Below are positions 1-7,700 of a stretch of DNA of 17,185 nucleotides, piece by piece. The translations under genes and the position numbers were made by a program. The DNA is from DAOTXL01 sp034434895. GTDB taxonomy: Bacteria > Chloroflexota > Anaerolineae > JAAYZQ01. The notes below the pieces were generated by a model. It had not been told where the DNA came from, made no database searches, and saw only the letters and a list, made by a program, of their open reading frames with translations. Location of the stretch: NCBI GenBank assembly GCA_034434895.1, contig DAOTYI010000224.1, forward strand, positions 1 to 17,185, written 5' to 3'. Position 1 is the first letter of the stretch. Every line of letters begins with the position of its first letter.

Positions 1-15
1 ATTCAGCTCCGTCAT
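1..15 (-). CDS. 5' end of a divergent minus-strand gene (partial)
   Basis: Only five codons are inside the window (Met-Thr-Glu-Leu-Asn), so no function can be given. The start is supported by an AGGAGG Shine-Dalgarno sequence at 25-20 on the minus strand, four bases before the ATG, and by a good promoter just upstream (-10 at 40-35). The gene is divergent from the ammonia-lyase operon. The spacing between Shine-Dalgarno and ATG is a little short. Confidence 0.4.
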
Positions 16-34
16 GGGGCCTCCTGATGGACCA

Positions 35-63
35 ATTATAACATCTTTCGCCGGGGAATGCAA
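35..63 (-). promoter_or_regulatory. Promoter for the divergent minus-strand gene
   Basis: On the minus strand, TTGCAT (63-58) and a perfect TATAAT (40-35) are separated by exactly 17 bases. Transcription would start near position 28, giving a very short leader that still contains the AGGAGG at 25-20. This is read from sequence only. Confidence 0.5.
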
Positions 64-88
64 TAGCGATTCACCTTCGTCAAGCCAC

Positions 89-117
89 TTGCCCGGCGGT
101 CCATAAAATGCTATAAT
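89..117 (+). promoter_or_regulatory. Promoter for the ammonia-lyase operon
   Basis: TTGCCC (89-94) and a perfect TATAAT (112-117) are separated by 17 bases. The inferred transcription start is near 124, which leaves a leader of about 165 nt before the ATG at 290. The promoter is back to back with the minus-strand promoter at 35-63. Confidence 0.5.
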
Positions 118-121
118 CAGC

Positions 122-143
122 CCTGGAGAAAGGTGGCTCCAGG
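122..143 (+). other. Stem-loop at the 5' end of the operon leader
   Basis: CCTGGAG (122-128) pairs perfectly with CTCCAGG (137-143) around an 8-base loop. It falls at the predicted 5' end of the transcript. There is no following T-run, so it is not an intrinsic terminator. It may protect the 5' end of the RNA or be part of a larger leader fold: further complementary pieces occur at about 141-182. Confidence 0.3.
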
Positions 144-188
144 CGGGTCGGCGCCCTGCCTCTTTCGACGGCCACCGACCGCCAGAGA

Positions 189-213
189 CACCAAGACTCA
201 AAGGACAGAAAGG
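189..213. repeat. Half copy of the CACCAAGACACAAA repeat in the leader
   Basis: This 25-base stretch starts CACCAAGACTCAAAGG and matches 11657-11681, the left arm of the large inverted repeat after gyaR, at about 21 of 25 positions. Only one arm is present here, so it looks like a decayed remnant of the same dispersed element. Confidence 0.4.
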
Positions 214-289
214 GGCATAGGATTTGGGAGTCGAGCCTTCAAAGTCCAATCATAAGGATCTGCCAGATCTCATGGAGGAGGAAAGAAGC

Positions 290-1813
290 ATGACCATTGT
301 GTTGGACGGGTCGAATCTGACTGTTGAAAATCTGGTGCGTATCGCCCGGCACGGGGAGCGGGTGGAGCTTCACCCTGAGGCAGTGGAGCGGATCAGGCTC
401 TGTCGCGCCATGCTGGAGGAAAAGCTCCAGGCACGGGAGATCATGTACGGCACCAACACCGGCATCGGCGAGTTCTCAGAAGTGGTGCTCAGTGATGAAC
501 AGGTGAGGCAGTTCCAGCGATATCTGATCTACAACCATGCCGCCGGCATCGGCGAGCCGCTGCCGGTCGAGGTGGTGCGCGGGGCGATGGCCAGCCGCAT
601 CAACGTCCATGCCCACGGCAATTCCGGCTGCCGGCCTGAGATCACCCAGACCTTCGTCGAGATGCTGAACAGGGGGGTCACCCCGGTCGTCTGCCGCAAA
701 GGGTCGGTGGGGGCCTGTGGCGACCTGGCCCCTATGGCCCAACTGGCGCTGCTGCTCATGGGCGAAGGGGAAGCCTTTTACCAGGGCGAACGGCTGCCGG
801 GCCGGGTGGCGATGGAACGGGCCGGCATCCCCATTCCCGACCTCCACGCCCGGGATGGACTGGCAGCGATCAACGGCTCCAACGTGCTGACCGCCATGAG
901 CGCCCTCCATCTGTACGACATGGACCGCTGGCTGAAGCAGGCCGAGATCGCCTGTGCCATGAGCCTGGAGGCACTGCTGGCCAACCTGAAGCCCTACGAC
1001 GTGCGGCTCCATGAGCTGCGTGGCTTTCCGGGAGCGGTCCGCGCCGCCAGGGCGATCATGAAGTGCATTGCCGGCAGCGACCTGATGACCGGCAAGATGA
1101 AGACCAAGGTGCAGGACGCTTACTCGATGCGCTCCTCCCCGCAGGTCATCGGAGCGGCCCATGATGCGCTGGATTGGGCCCGAAAACAGGTGGAGATCGA
1201 GTTGAACGGCGTGGCCGATAACCCGGTTTTCCTGCCGGAATACCGGCTGACCCTGACCGGCGCCAACTTTCAGGGATCGCCGGTCTCGCTGCCGATGGAC
1301 ATGGTCGGCGCGGCCATCACCATGGTGTGTGTGCTCTCGGAGCGACGGCTCAACCGGCTGACCAACCCCGCTCTGAGTGTGGGCCTGCCCGATTTTTTGA
1401 CCCCCAACCCCGGCTTCTTTTCCGGGATGATGCTCAGCCAGTACACAGCCGACATGCTGATTGTCGAGCAGCGCATCCTGTCTATGCCGGCCAGCATTCA
1501 GTCCATCCCGGCCGCTGCCGACCAGGAGGATTTTGTCTCGATGGGCATGAACACGGCCCTCAAGAACGAGCAGATTCTGGATAATGCCTACGGGGTGTTG
1601 GGCATTGAGTTCATGGCTGCTGCTCAGGCGTTGGACTTTCGCTCCTTTACACCCGGCCACGGCGTGCAGGCCGCCCGGCGCGTGATCCGTCAACATGTGG
1701 CCCACCTGGACGAAGACCGGCCCCTCTATCCTGACCACAACGCGATGAAAGAGTTGGTCAGGTCGTGCCAGATTCTGGAAGAGGTCGAACAGGTGGTTGG
1801 CAGCCTGGACTGA
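290..1813 (+). CDS. hutH: MIO-family aromatic amino acid ammonia-lyase (histidine ammonia-lyase-like), Cys variant
   Basis: A cytoplasmic lyase of the HAL/PAL/TAL family, which removes ammonia from an aromatic amino acid using an MIO cofactor made autocatalytically from an Ala-Ser-Gly triad. The 507-residue length is typical. The landmarks align with Pseudomonas HAL: Y53 in MYGTNTG, H83, the triad at 142-144 and N195 in AINGSN, then Q275/Y278/R281 in VQDAYSMRSSPQ and QEDFVSMG near the C-terminus. The triad reads A-C-G, not A-S-G. The residue before H83 is Asn (HAL usually Ser), and HAL's QEDH is QEDF, so histidine may not be the substrate; no other hut gene is nearby. An aromatic lyase or aminomutase of another specificity is possible. 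The start at 290 follows GGAGGAGG at 274-281; an upstream TTG at 224 lacks such support. First gene of the run. Confidence 0.85.
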   Translation: MTIVLDGSNLTVENLVRIARHGERVELHPEAVERIRLCRAMLEEKLQAREIMYGTNTGIGEFSEVVLSDEQVRQFQRYLIYNHAAGIGEPLPVEVVRGAMASRINVHAHGNSGCRPEITQTFVEMLNRGVTPVVCRKGSVGACGDLAPMAQLALLLMGEGEAFYQGERLPGRVAMERAGIPIPDLHARDGLAAINGSNVLTAMSALHLYDMDRWLKQAEIACAMSLEALLANLKPYDVRLHELRGFPGAVRAARAIMKCIAGSDLMTGKMKTKVQDAYSMRSSPQVIGAAHDALDWARKQVEIELNGVADNPVFLPEYRLTLTGANFQGSPVSLPMDMVGAAITMVCVLSERRLNRLTNPALSVGLPDFLTPNPGFFSGMMLSQYTADMLIVEQRILSMPASIQSIPAAADQEDFVSMGMNTALKNEQILDNAYGVLGIEFMAAAQALDFRSFTPGHGVQAARRVIRQHVAHLDEDRPLYPDHNAMKELVRSCQILEEVEQVVGSLD

Positions 1814-1816
1814 CGG

Positions 1817-1844
1817 ATAGGGCACCTGCGAGCAGTTGTCTTAC
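1817..1844. repeat. Degenerate copy of the GTAGG-CAACTGC palindrome
   Basis: The right arm, GCAGTTGTCTTAC at 1832-1844, is nearly identical to the perfect palindrome at 2950-2977. The left arm (1817-1829) has decayed. The element lies between the lyase stop and the galU Shine-Dalgarno (1845-1850), so it fills most of this 43-nt gap. Confidence 0.5.
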
Positions 1845-1856
1845 AGGAGGAGTTGG

Positions 1857-2720
1857 ATGAAAGGCATTATTACCATCGCCGGCTATGGCACCCGCTTCCT
1901 GCCGGCCTCCAAAGCCATCCCCAAAGAGCTGTTCCCCATCGCCGGTGTCCCGCTGATCCAGTACCACGTGGAAAGCCTGGTGGCGGCCGGCATCCGGGAG
2001 ATCATCATCGTGGTGCGCGATGGCGGTGAGTTGATCCAGCGGCACTTTGCACCCCACCCCGAGCTGGAGCGGCATCTGGAGCGGTCGGGCAAGACGGCCC
2101 TGCTGGAGGAGATGCGCCGCCTGTCGCGCCTGGCCGACATTGTCACCGTGCGCCAGTCTGACACGCTGCCCTATGGGAACGCCTCGCCGGCCCTGGCCGC
2201 CCGCCCCTGGCTGAACCCCGGCGAGCCGTTTTATTATATGTTCGGCGACGACCTCATTATCGGTGAGCCGCCGGTGCCCGGCCAACTGCTGGATGCTTAC
2301 CACCGCTACCGGCCGGCGGCGGTGATGGCGACCCAGTGGGTGGCCGACGAGGAGGCCAGCCTCTACGGCTGTATCGAGCTCAAGCCCGGCACAGAGAATG
2401 TCATGGCACGCATCATCGAAAAGCCGGCGCCGGGCACTCAGCCCTCGAACTGGGTGCAGATCGGCCATTTTGTGTTGACGCCTGAACTGTTCGACGTGCT
2501 GCACGGTTCAGAAACAGGCCAGGGGGGCGAACTGTGGCTGGCCGACGCCATGGACCGCCTGGCCCGGCGCGCGACGGTCATTGTCCAGCCGATTCACGCT
2601 TTGTGGATGGCGGCCGGCGATCCGCTGCGCCAGCTCAAGGCCAGCATCGAGATGGCCCTGCGCCGCCCCGACCTGCGTGACGGGCTGCTGGCCTACCTGC
2701 GCTCTCTGGATCTGTCATGA
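1857..2720 (+). CDS. galU: UTP-glucose-1-phosphate uridylyltransferase-family nucleotidyltransferase
   Basis: A 287-residue nucleotidyltransferase expected to make UDP-glucose (or a related NDP-sugar) from UTP and glucose 1-phosphate in the cytoplasm, feeding glycan and cell-surface polymer synthesis. The N-terminus carries the signature AGYGTRFLPASKAIPKELFP (residues 8-27), close to the GalU AGLGTRMLPATKAIPKE form. GDD at about 130-132 is the metal/nucleotide site, and IIEKP with K189 matches the sugar-phosphate-binding lysine region. VQIGHFVLTPELF corresponds to the GalU GRYVLxPxIF block. The start at 1857 has AGGAGG at 1845-1850 with a 6-nt spacer. The stop overlaps the next ATG (ATGA at 2717-2720), so translation is probably coupled. 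Base specificity (UTP or dTTP) cannot be proved from sequence, but the GalU branch fits better than RmlA. Confidence 0.8.
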   Translation: MKGIITIAGYGTRFLPASKAIPKELFPIAGVPLIQYHVESLVAAGIREIIIVVRDGGELIQRHFAPHPELERHLERSGKTALLEEMRRLSRLADIVTVRQSDTLPYGNASPALAARPWLNPGEPFYYMFGDDLIIGEPPVPGQLLDAYHRYRPAAVMATQWVADEEASLYGCIELKPGTENVMARIIEKPAPGTQPSNWVQIGHFVLTPELFDVLHGSETGQGGELWLADAMDRLARRATVIVQPIHALWMAAGDPLRQLKASIEMALRRPDLRDGLLAYLRSLDLS

Positions 2721-2953
2721 GCGTCCACGCTGAGGTCGAGTGCTACTCCGGCCACACCTACGCCCAGGAGCCGAGGGCGTTCCTGTGGGAGGGATGCCGC
2801 TACCGGGTGGCCGGGGTCGAGGCCCGCTGGCGCACACCCGACGGCCCGGCCTTTCGGGTGCGCGTCGAGTCGGGAGAGCGGTTTGACCTGCATTATCAGC
2901 CAGAGACAGACACCTGGTCCCTCTTCCTGCTGGAGAAGCATGAAGAATGGTAG
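2717..2953 (+). CDS. Small unknown protein, 78 residues, Trp/Arg-rich
   Basis: I do not recognise a function. The protein is soluble, with no signal peptide or membrane segment. Its pattern, FLWEGCRYRVAGVEARWR followed by FRVRVESGERFDLHYQPETDTWSLF, suggests one small all-beta domain with alternating hydrophobic and charged strands. The layout recalls small DUF families such as DUF6504, but I cannot confirm that. It overlaps galU by four bases (ATGA) and its TAG stop lies in the left arm of the palindrome at 2950-2977. The overlap and its codon use like its neighbours argue that it is a real operon member. Confidence 0.7.
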   Translation: MSVHAEVECYSGHTYAQEPRAFLWEGCRYRVAGVEARWRTPDGPAFRVRVESGERFDLHYQPETDTWSLFLLEKHEEW

Positions 2954-2977
2954 GACAACTGCGAGCAGTTGTCCTAC
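2950..2977. repeat. Perfect GTAGG-CAACTGC palindrome
   Basis: GTAGGACAACTGC (2950-2962) and its exact complement GCAGTTGTCCTAC (2965-2977) flank a GA centre. The 13-bp stem overlaps the stop codon of the small gene and ends just before the aminotransferase ribosome-binding site. Related copies lie at 1817-1844 and 9087-9116. There is no T-run, so it resembles a REP-type repeat more than a terminator. Confidence 0.75.
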
Positions 2978-3001
2978 AAAGACAAGGAGGTCCCCAAAAA
3001 G

Positions 3002-4162
3002 ATGCGTGATTTTGTTGCGAACAAGGTCCGGGCGGTGCCGCCGTCGGGCATCCGCCGCTTCTTTGACATCGCTGCTACCATGGAGGATGTCATCTCCCTG
3101 GGCATCGGCGAGCCCGATTTTGCCACGCCGCCGGCCATTGTCCGCGCCGGCATCGCTTCGCTGGAGGCCGGTCAGACCCACTACACCTCCAACTCCGGCA
3201 TCCGCGAACTGCGCCAGGCTCTGGCCGAACATCTGGGGCGGCTGTATGGTGTGCGCTACGACCCCGACAGCGAGCTGCTCATTACCGTCGGCGTCTCGGA
3301 GGCGCTCTACCTGGCGCTGGCCGCCACGGTGGACCCCGGTGATGAGGTGATCGTGCCGGAGCCTTGCTTTGTGTCTTACAAGCCGGAGGTTCTGTTTGCC
3401 GGGGGGGCGCCGGTGACCATCCCCACCAGCGTCGTGGACGGGTTCCAGGTGCTGGCCCGGCAGATCGAGGCGGCGATCACGGCCAGGAGCAAGGTGCTGC
3501 TCATCGGCTATCCCAATAACCCCACCGGCGCCGTGATGAGCCGCGAACGGCTGCTGGAGATCGCCCGCCTGGCCGACCGGTACGATCTGCTGGTCATCTC
3601 CGACGAGATCTATGATCGGCTGGTCTATGGGGTGGAGCACACCTGCTTTGCTTCGCTGCCGGGGATGCGCGAGCGCACCATCCTGTTAGGCGGCTTTTCC
3701 AAGGCCTATGCCATGACCGGCTGGCGCATCGGCTATGCGGCTGCTCCGGCCGAGCTGTTGGGGGCCATGCGCAAGGTGCACCAGTACACCATCATGTCGG
3801 CGCCGACCCCGGCCCAGTTTGCCGCCCTGGAGGCGCTGCGGCACGGTGAAGAGGCGGTGCAGGAGATGCGCGCCCGCTACGACCGCCGCCGCCGCCTTAT
3901 CGTGGAGGGGTTGAACAGCATCGGGCTGACCTGTTTTGAGCCCAAGGGGGCGTTCTATGCCTTCCCCTCCATCGCCGCCACCGGCCTGAGCGATGAAGAG
4001 TTCTCGGAGCGGTTGCTGTTGGAGGAAAAGGTGGCCTGCGTCCCCGGCAGCGCCTTTGGCGCCTGCGGTGCAGGCTATGTGCGTTGCTCCTATGCCACCG
4101 CCTATGAAAAGATCGAGCAGGCGTTGGAGCGGATGGCCCGCTTTGCGCAACGGCATGGCTGA
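3002..4162 (+). CDS. PLP-dependent class I/II aminotransferase (AspC/PatA-like)
   Basis: A 386-residue fold-type I aminotransferase of the aspartate/alanine/aromatic group, cytoplasmic, moving an amino group to a 2-oxo acid. PLP-site residues are visible: YPNNPTG at 170-176, SDEIYDRLVY from residue 200 (D201, Y204), the Schiff-base lysine K234 in FSKAYAMTGWRIGYA, and R361 in GYVRCSYA for the substrate carboxylate. The N-terminus ISLGIGEPDFATP is standard for the family. The start at 3002 is preceded by AAGGAGGT at 2984-2991 with a slightly long 10-nt spacer; an in-frame TTG at 2969 lies inside the palindrome and is less likely. The stop overlaps the next start (TGATG). Substrate is not determinable; a role with the upstream lyase in aromatic amino acid metabolism is only inference. 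Confidence 0.88.
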   Translation: MRDFVANKVRAVPPSGIRRFFDIAATMEDVISLGIGEPDFATPPAIVRAGIASLEAGQTHYTSNSGIRELRQALAEHLGRLYGVRYDPDSELLITVGVSEALYLALAATVDPGDEVIVPEPCFVSYKPEVLFAGGAPVTIPTSVVDGFQVLARQIEAAITARSKVLLIGYPNNPTGAVMSRERLLEIARLADRYDLLVISDEIYDRLVYGVEHTCFASLPGMRERTILLGGFSKAYAMTGWRIGYAAAPAELLGAMRKVHQYTIMSAPTPAQFAALEALRHGEEAVQEMRARYDRRRRLIVEGLNSIGLTCFEPKGAFYAFPSIAATGLSDEEFSERLLLEEKVACVPGSAFGACGAGYVRCSYATAYEKIEQALERMARFAQRHG

Positions 4163-4692
4163 TGGAGAGCCAGAGGCAAATGGAAGAGTCGGTCCATCCA
4201 CCCGATCCGCCCCTCTCCCCTCGTCCTTCCTGGGACGATTATTTCATGCAGATCGCCTTTCAGGTGGCCCGGCGCAGCACCTGTCCCCGGGCAGCGGTGG
4301 GGGCGGTCCTTGTCCGCGACAAGCGGATCCTGACCACCGGCTACAACGGCGCGCCGCGCAACCTGCCCCACTGCACCGAAGTCGGCTGCCTGATGGTCAA
4401 CGGCCACTGCGTGCGCACCCTCCACGCCGAGCAGAATGCCATCATCCAGGGCGCACTCCACGGCGTAAACGTCTCCGGCAGCACAATCTATGTCACCCAC
4501 CAACCCTGCCTGACCTGCGCCAAGATGATCATCAACGCCGGCATCGTCCGCGTCGTCTATGCCGGCGACTATCCTGACGAAATCGCCGTCAGCTTCCTGG
4601 AAGAGGCCGGGGTGGAGATGTGTAAATTTGAGAGGGGAGATATCGGCTCCCCGCCGGTCGGGGGGCGGGCGATTGGAGGTCACACCGGGTAG
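4162..4692 (+). CDS. comEB: dCMP deaminase (ComEB family)
   Basis: A zinc-dependent deoxycytidylate deaminase of 176 residues converting dCMP to dUMP for thymidylate synthesis. The catalytic zinc motifs are HAEQNAI (H88, proton-shuttle E90) and PCLTCAK (C116, C119). The segment GYNGAPRNLPHC followed by the insertion CLMVNGHCVRTLHAE is characteristic of dCMP deaminases rather than tRNA-adenosine or riboflavin deaminases. The family usually begins near RPSWDDYFM, here residue 21, so the first ~20 residues are an unusual Pro-rich extension, or the true start is internal (for example ATG at 4180). The ATG at 4162 overlaps the previous stop and has no strong Shine-Dalgarno, which fits translational coupling. 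The stop lies inside the stem of the palindrome at 4685-4719. Confidence 0.88.
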   Translation: MESQRQMEESVHPPDPPLSPRPSWDDYFMQIAFQVARRSTCPRAAVGAVLVRDKRILTTGYNGAPRNLPHCTEVGCLMVNGHCVRTLHAEQNAIIQGALHGVNVSGSTIYVTHQPCLTCAKMIINAGIVRVVYAGDYPDEIAVSFLEEAGVEMCKFERGDIGSPPVGGRAIGGHTG

Positions 4693-4719
4693 CCGAAGGC
4701 ATTGCCTTCGGCTACCCGG
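4685..4719. terminator. Bidirectional hairpin between convergent genes
   Basis: Two perfect 16-base arms, CCGGGTAGCCGAAGGC (4685-4700) and its complement (4704-4719), flank an ATT loop. It sits between the convergent comEB (+) and FG-GAP (-) genes and includes the comEB stop codon. Neither side has a T-run, so it may stop transcription weakly or through a helper factor, or be a dispersed palindromic repeat doing a terminator's job. Confidence 0.6.
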
Positions 4720-4737
4720 ATACGGGACGCCTGCCGC

Positions 4738-7700
4738 TCAGCGCCGCTTCAAGATGACGGGCAGGTAGTGGTAGACTGGCGGCAGCTGCACCGCCGCCGA
4801 ACGGATCAGGGTCGTGCAACCGTCGCCGATCTCGGCGCTGTTGGTGATGACCTGGGTCGGCCGACCGGCCCTGATCCACGCCGTGCAGGTGATGGCTACC
4901 TCCTCCCCCGGATCGAGCGAGCCTGCCCAGTGCACCTCCTCGCTGTTGCAGCTCACCGTCCCTGCCGAAGCAGCACAAAAGCCGGTGCCCTCCAGCTCAG
5001 CCGGCAGATCGTCATGCAGCCAGGCAGCAGGGGCATAGCCCCCTGTGTTGCGGAGGATCAGGGTATAGGTCAGCAGATCGCCCACCTCTGCCCCGGTGGG
5101 GGTGACCTGTTTGACCGAAGAGGTCAGGTCCGGCAACCGGACAGGAGTGGCCGCCTCCAGGGTCACCGGCCCGCCCATCTCCTCTTCGAGATAGGCGGTG
5201 TTGGTCAGGAGCGGATGTTGGGGGTCGGGCGGACAGCCGACGGTGATGGCAAAGGTCAGGGTCACCGGCACGCCGACACTCACCGCCCCGCTCCAGGTGA
5301 TGGCCTGGCGTCCGGGATCATACCCACCGCTCCCGCCTGATTGCCAGAAGCTGCCGGGGAGATAGGTGGCGTTGGGCGGGATCGGGTCGGTCAGTTCCAC
5401 CAGGCCGGCATCCCAGGTGCCCACGTTGGTCAGAAGGAGGGTGTAGGTGAGCAGGTCGCTCAGTTCTACCAGACCGGGGCTGGCCATCTTGACCGATCCC
5501 CGCAGGTCGGGGGCCAGCACGGTCGTGGTGGCCGGCGGGGCGATGGCGAACGGCGGGTTGACCCCATCGTTCAGCCGGGCGGTGTTGGTGATGAGGGTGC
5601 CGCCCGGCAGCGGGTGGGCAACGGTCACCCGGAAGGTGATGGTCACCGGTTCATAGACATTGACATCTCCCTGCCAGGTGACCAGGCCGCCGGCATAACC
5701 CACCGTGCCTGTCGTCGCCGTCAGATGGTCGGCCCATATCACAGCGGGCGGCAGTGGGTCGGTCAGGATCGCCCCGCGTGCGTTGTCGGTGCCGGTGTTG
5801 GTCAGGATCAGGGTGTAGGTCAGCGGGTCGCCGGGGAAGGCGGTGTTGAACGGCTGGCCGTTGACCAGTTTCCATGAAGTGGTCAGGTCAGGCGTGGAGA
5901 CGACGGTGAAGGTAATGCACCGTTCAAAGGGCGAATGCAGACCATCCCACATCCAGGCGCAGTTGTCAATCACCAGGTTGTCGGTCAGGGGCAGATGGAG
6001 CTGAGCGTTGAACTCGATGGTCACCGGCAGGTTGAAGGTGATGGATTCGGTCCAGGTGATCCGGTCCGAGGCATAGCTGTAAGCAAGGGTGGGATGGCTG
6101 GCCCAGGGCACGCCGACCAGCTCCAGGCCGGCCGGCAGCGCGTCGGTGATCATGCCCGGTGGCCGGCCCAGGTCGGTGTTGGTGAAGACGAGGGTATAGG
6201 TCACCCACCCGCCGGGGATGGCCAGCGTGGGGGTGACGGCCTTGAACGACTGCCGCCAGTCGGGGTGGAGGTCCACCCGGAAGAGGGAGGTCTGGCTGCC
6301 CAGGGCCGGGCGTTGAAACAGGCCGGCATGCGCCATCTGGGGATAGACCAGGATGCGGAAGGCAACATCGTCCTGGCGCGATTCCCGGTAGATCAGCGGG
6401 CTCAGGTGGCCGTCGCGGATCAGGTCGTGCATGGCATCCCAGATGAACAGGTGGAGCGTGCCGCTGGGGCTGGTGGCCAGGTTGTCCGTCCCGTCGCCAC
6501 CGGCGGCTGTGGCCGGCAGCCACTGGCCACCGCCATCCCACGACACCTGCGGGACGATCCGCAACGCCGGGTCCGACTCGTCATCAAACAGGGTGTAGGT
6601 GATGGGGATGGTTTTGAAGACATGGAATTCCTGAGTGGAAAAGCCGGCTGCGTCCGCGGTCAGGCCCGGCCGGTCAATCCACACATAGGTCGGGTCGTTG
6701 GGCAGGCCGGGCGAGGAGATCAGGCTGTTGTAGTAAAGGCGATTGAGCTGGTTGTAGTTGGCCACGGCCAGGTCCAGGTCGCCGTCACCATCCACATCCC
6801 CCCAGGCCAGGCTGCGGCTGTCGCTGACATCTGTTGAGCTCCAGGCGGCTTTGTTGCCCAATGTCCCGGCCAGGTTCAGGTAGAGGCGGTTGGCCTGGTT
6901 GCCGGCGTTGGCCACGGCCAGGTCCAGATCGCCGTCGCCATCCACATCGCCCCAGGCCAGGCAGCGGGTGTTGTCCACCTCGGTCGTGGTCATGACCAGG
7001 GTCAGGGTGTGGCTGATATTTTCATAGAGCCGGTTGGGCTGGTTATAGTTGCCCACGGCCAAGTCCAGGTCGCCGTCGCCGTCCACATCCCCCCAGGCCA
7101 GGCTCCAGCTGTTGTCGCCCTCGCCAAAATCCAGGACCGGGGTCAGGAGATTGTCTCTGTTCTCGTAAAGGCGGTTGGGGCCGGTGGAGTTGGCCACGGC
7201 CAGGTCCAGGTCCACGTCATTGTCCCAATCGCCCCAGGCCACAGCCTGCGAGGTGTCCGACTCGGCAGAGACCCAGACGGGATTGGGGTTCAGGGGTGGA
7301 TTCCCCCCCACATTTTCGTAGAGGACGTTGGGCGCGCCGGTGCTGGCGGTGTTGGCCGCGAACAGGTCCAGGTCGCCATCGCCATCCCAATCGCCCCAGG
7401 CTACGGCGGTCGTGCGCCGGCCATCCGCCGAGGTCCAGGCCAGCACCAGGTTGCCGCCGGTATTTTCGTAGACGCGGTTGGGCTGGGCCAGGCTTGAGCC
7501 ATAGTTGCCCACCGCCAGGTCCAGGTCGCCATCGCCATCCCAATCGCCCCAGGCCAGGCTGCGCGTGTCGTCTGCCTCAGCCGAGGTCCAGGCCAGCCCC
7601 AACACTCCGCCGTTGTTCTGATAGACGTAATTATAGCTCGCAGTGCCCATCGCCAGGTCCAGGTCCCCGTCGTTGTCCCAGTCACCCCAGGCCAGGCTGT

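Noticed and set aside
120..220. A possible T-box or amino acid riboswitch in the leader
   Set aside because: A GGTGG motif and nested complementary blocks caught my eye, but there is no specifier hairpin, no T-box consensus and no terminator with a T-run before the gene.
224..289. A TTG-initiated 22-residue extension of the ammonia-lyase
   Set aside because: It has no good Shine-Dalgarno, its first part overlaps the repeat-derived leader, and the ATG at 290 has GGAGGAGG at the right distance and gives standard family numbering.
476..1825. A 449-codon open frame on the minus strand opposite the ammonia-lyase
   Set aside because: The plus-strand lyase has all family landmarks. The antisense product is His/Gly/Gln-rich without any family motif.
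2693..3640. A 315-codon minus-strand open frame opposite the aminotransferase
   Set aside because: It covers parts of three well-supported plus-strand genes and has no ribosome-binding site or family motif.
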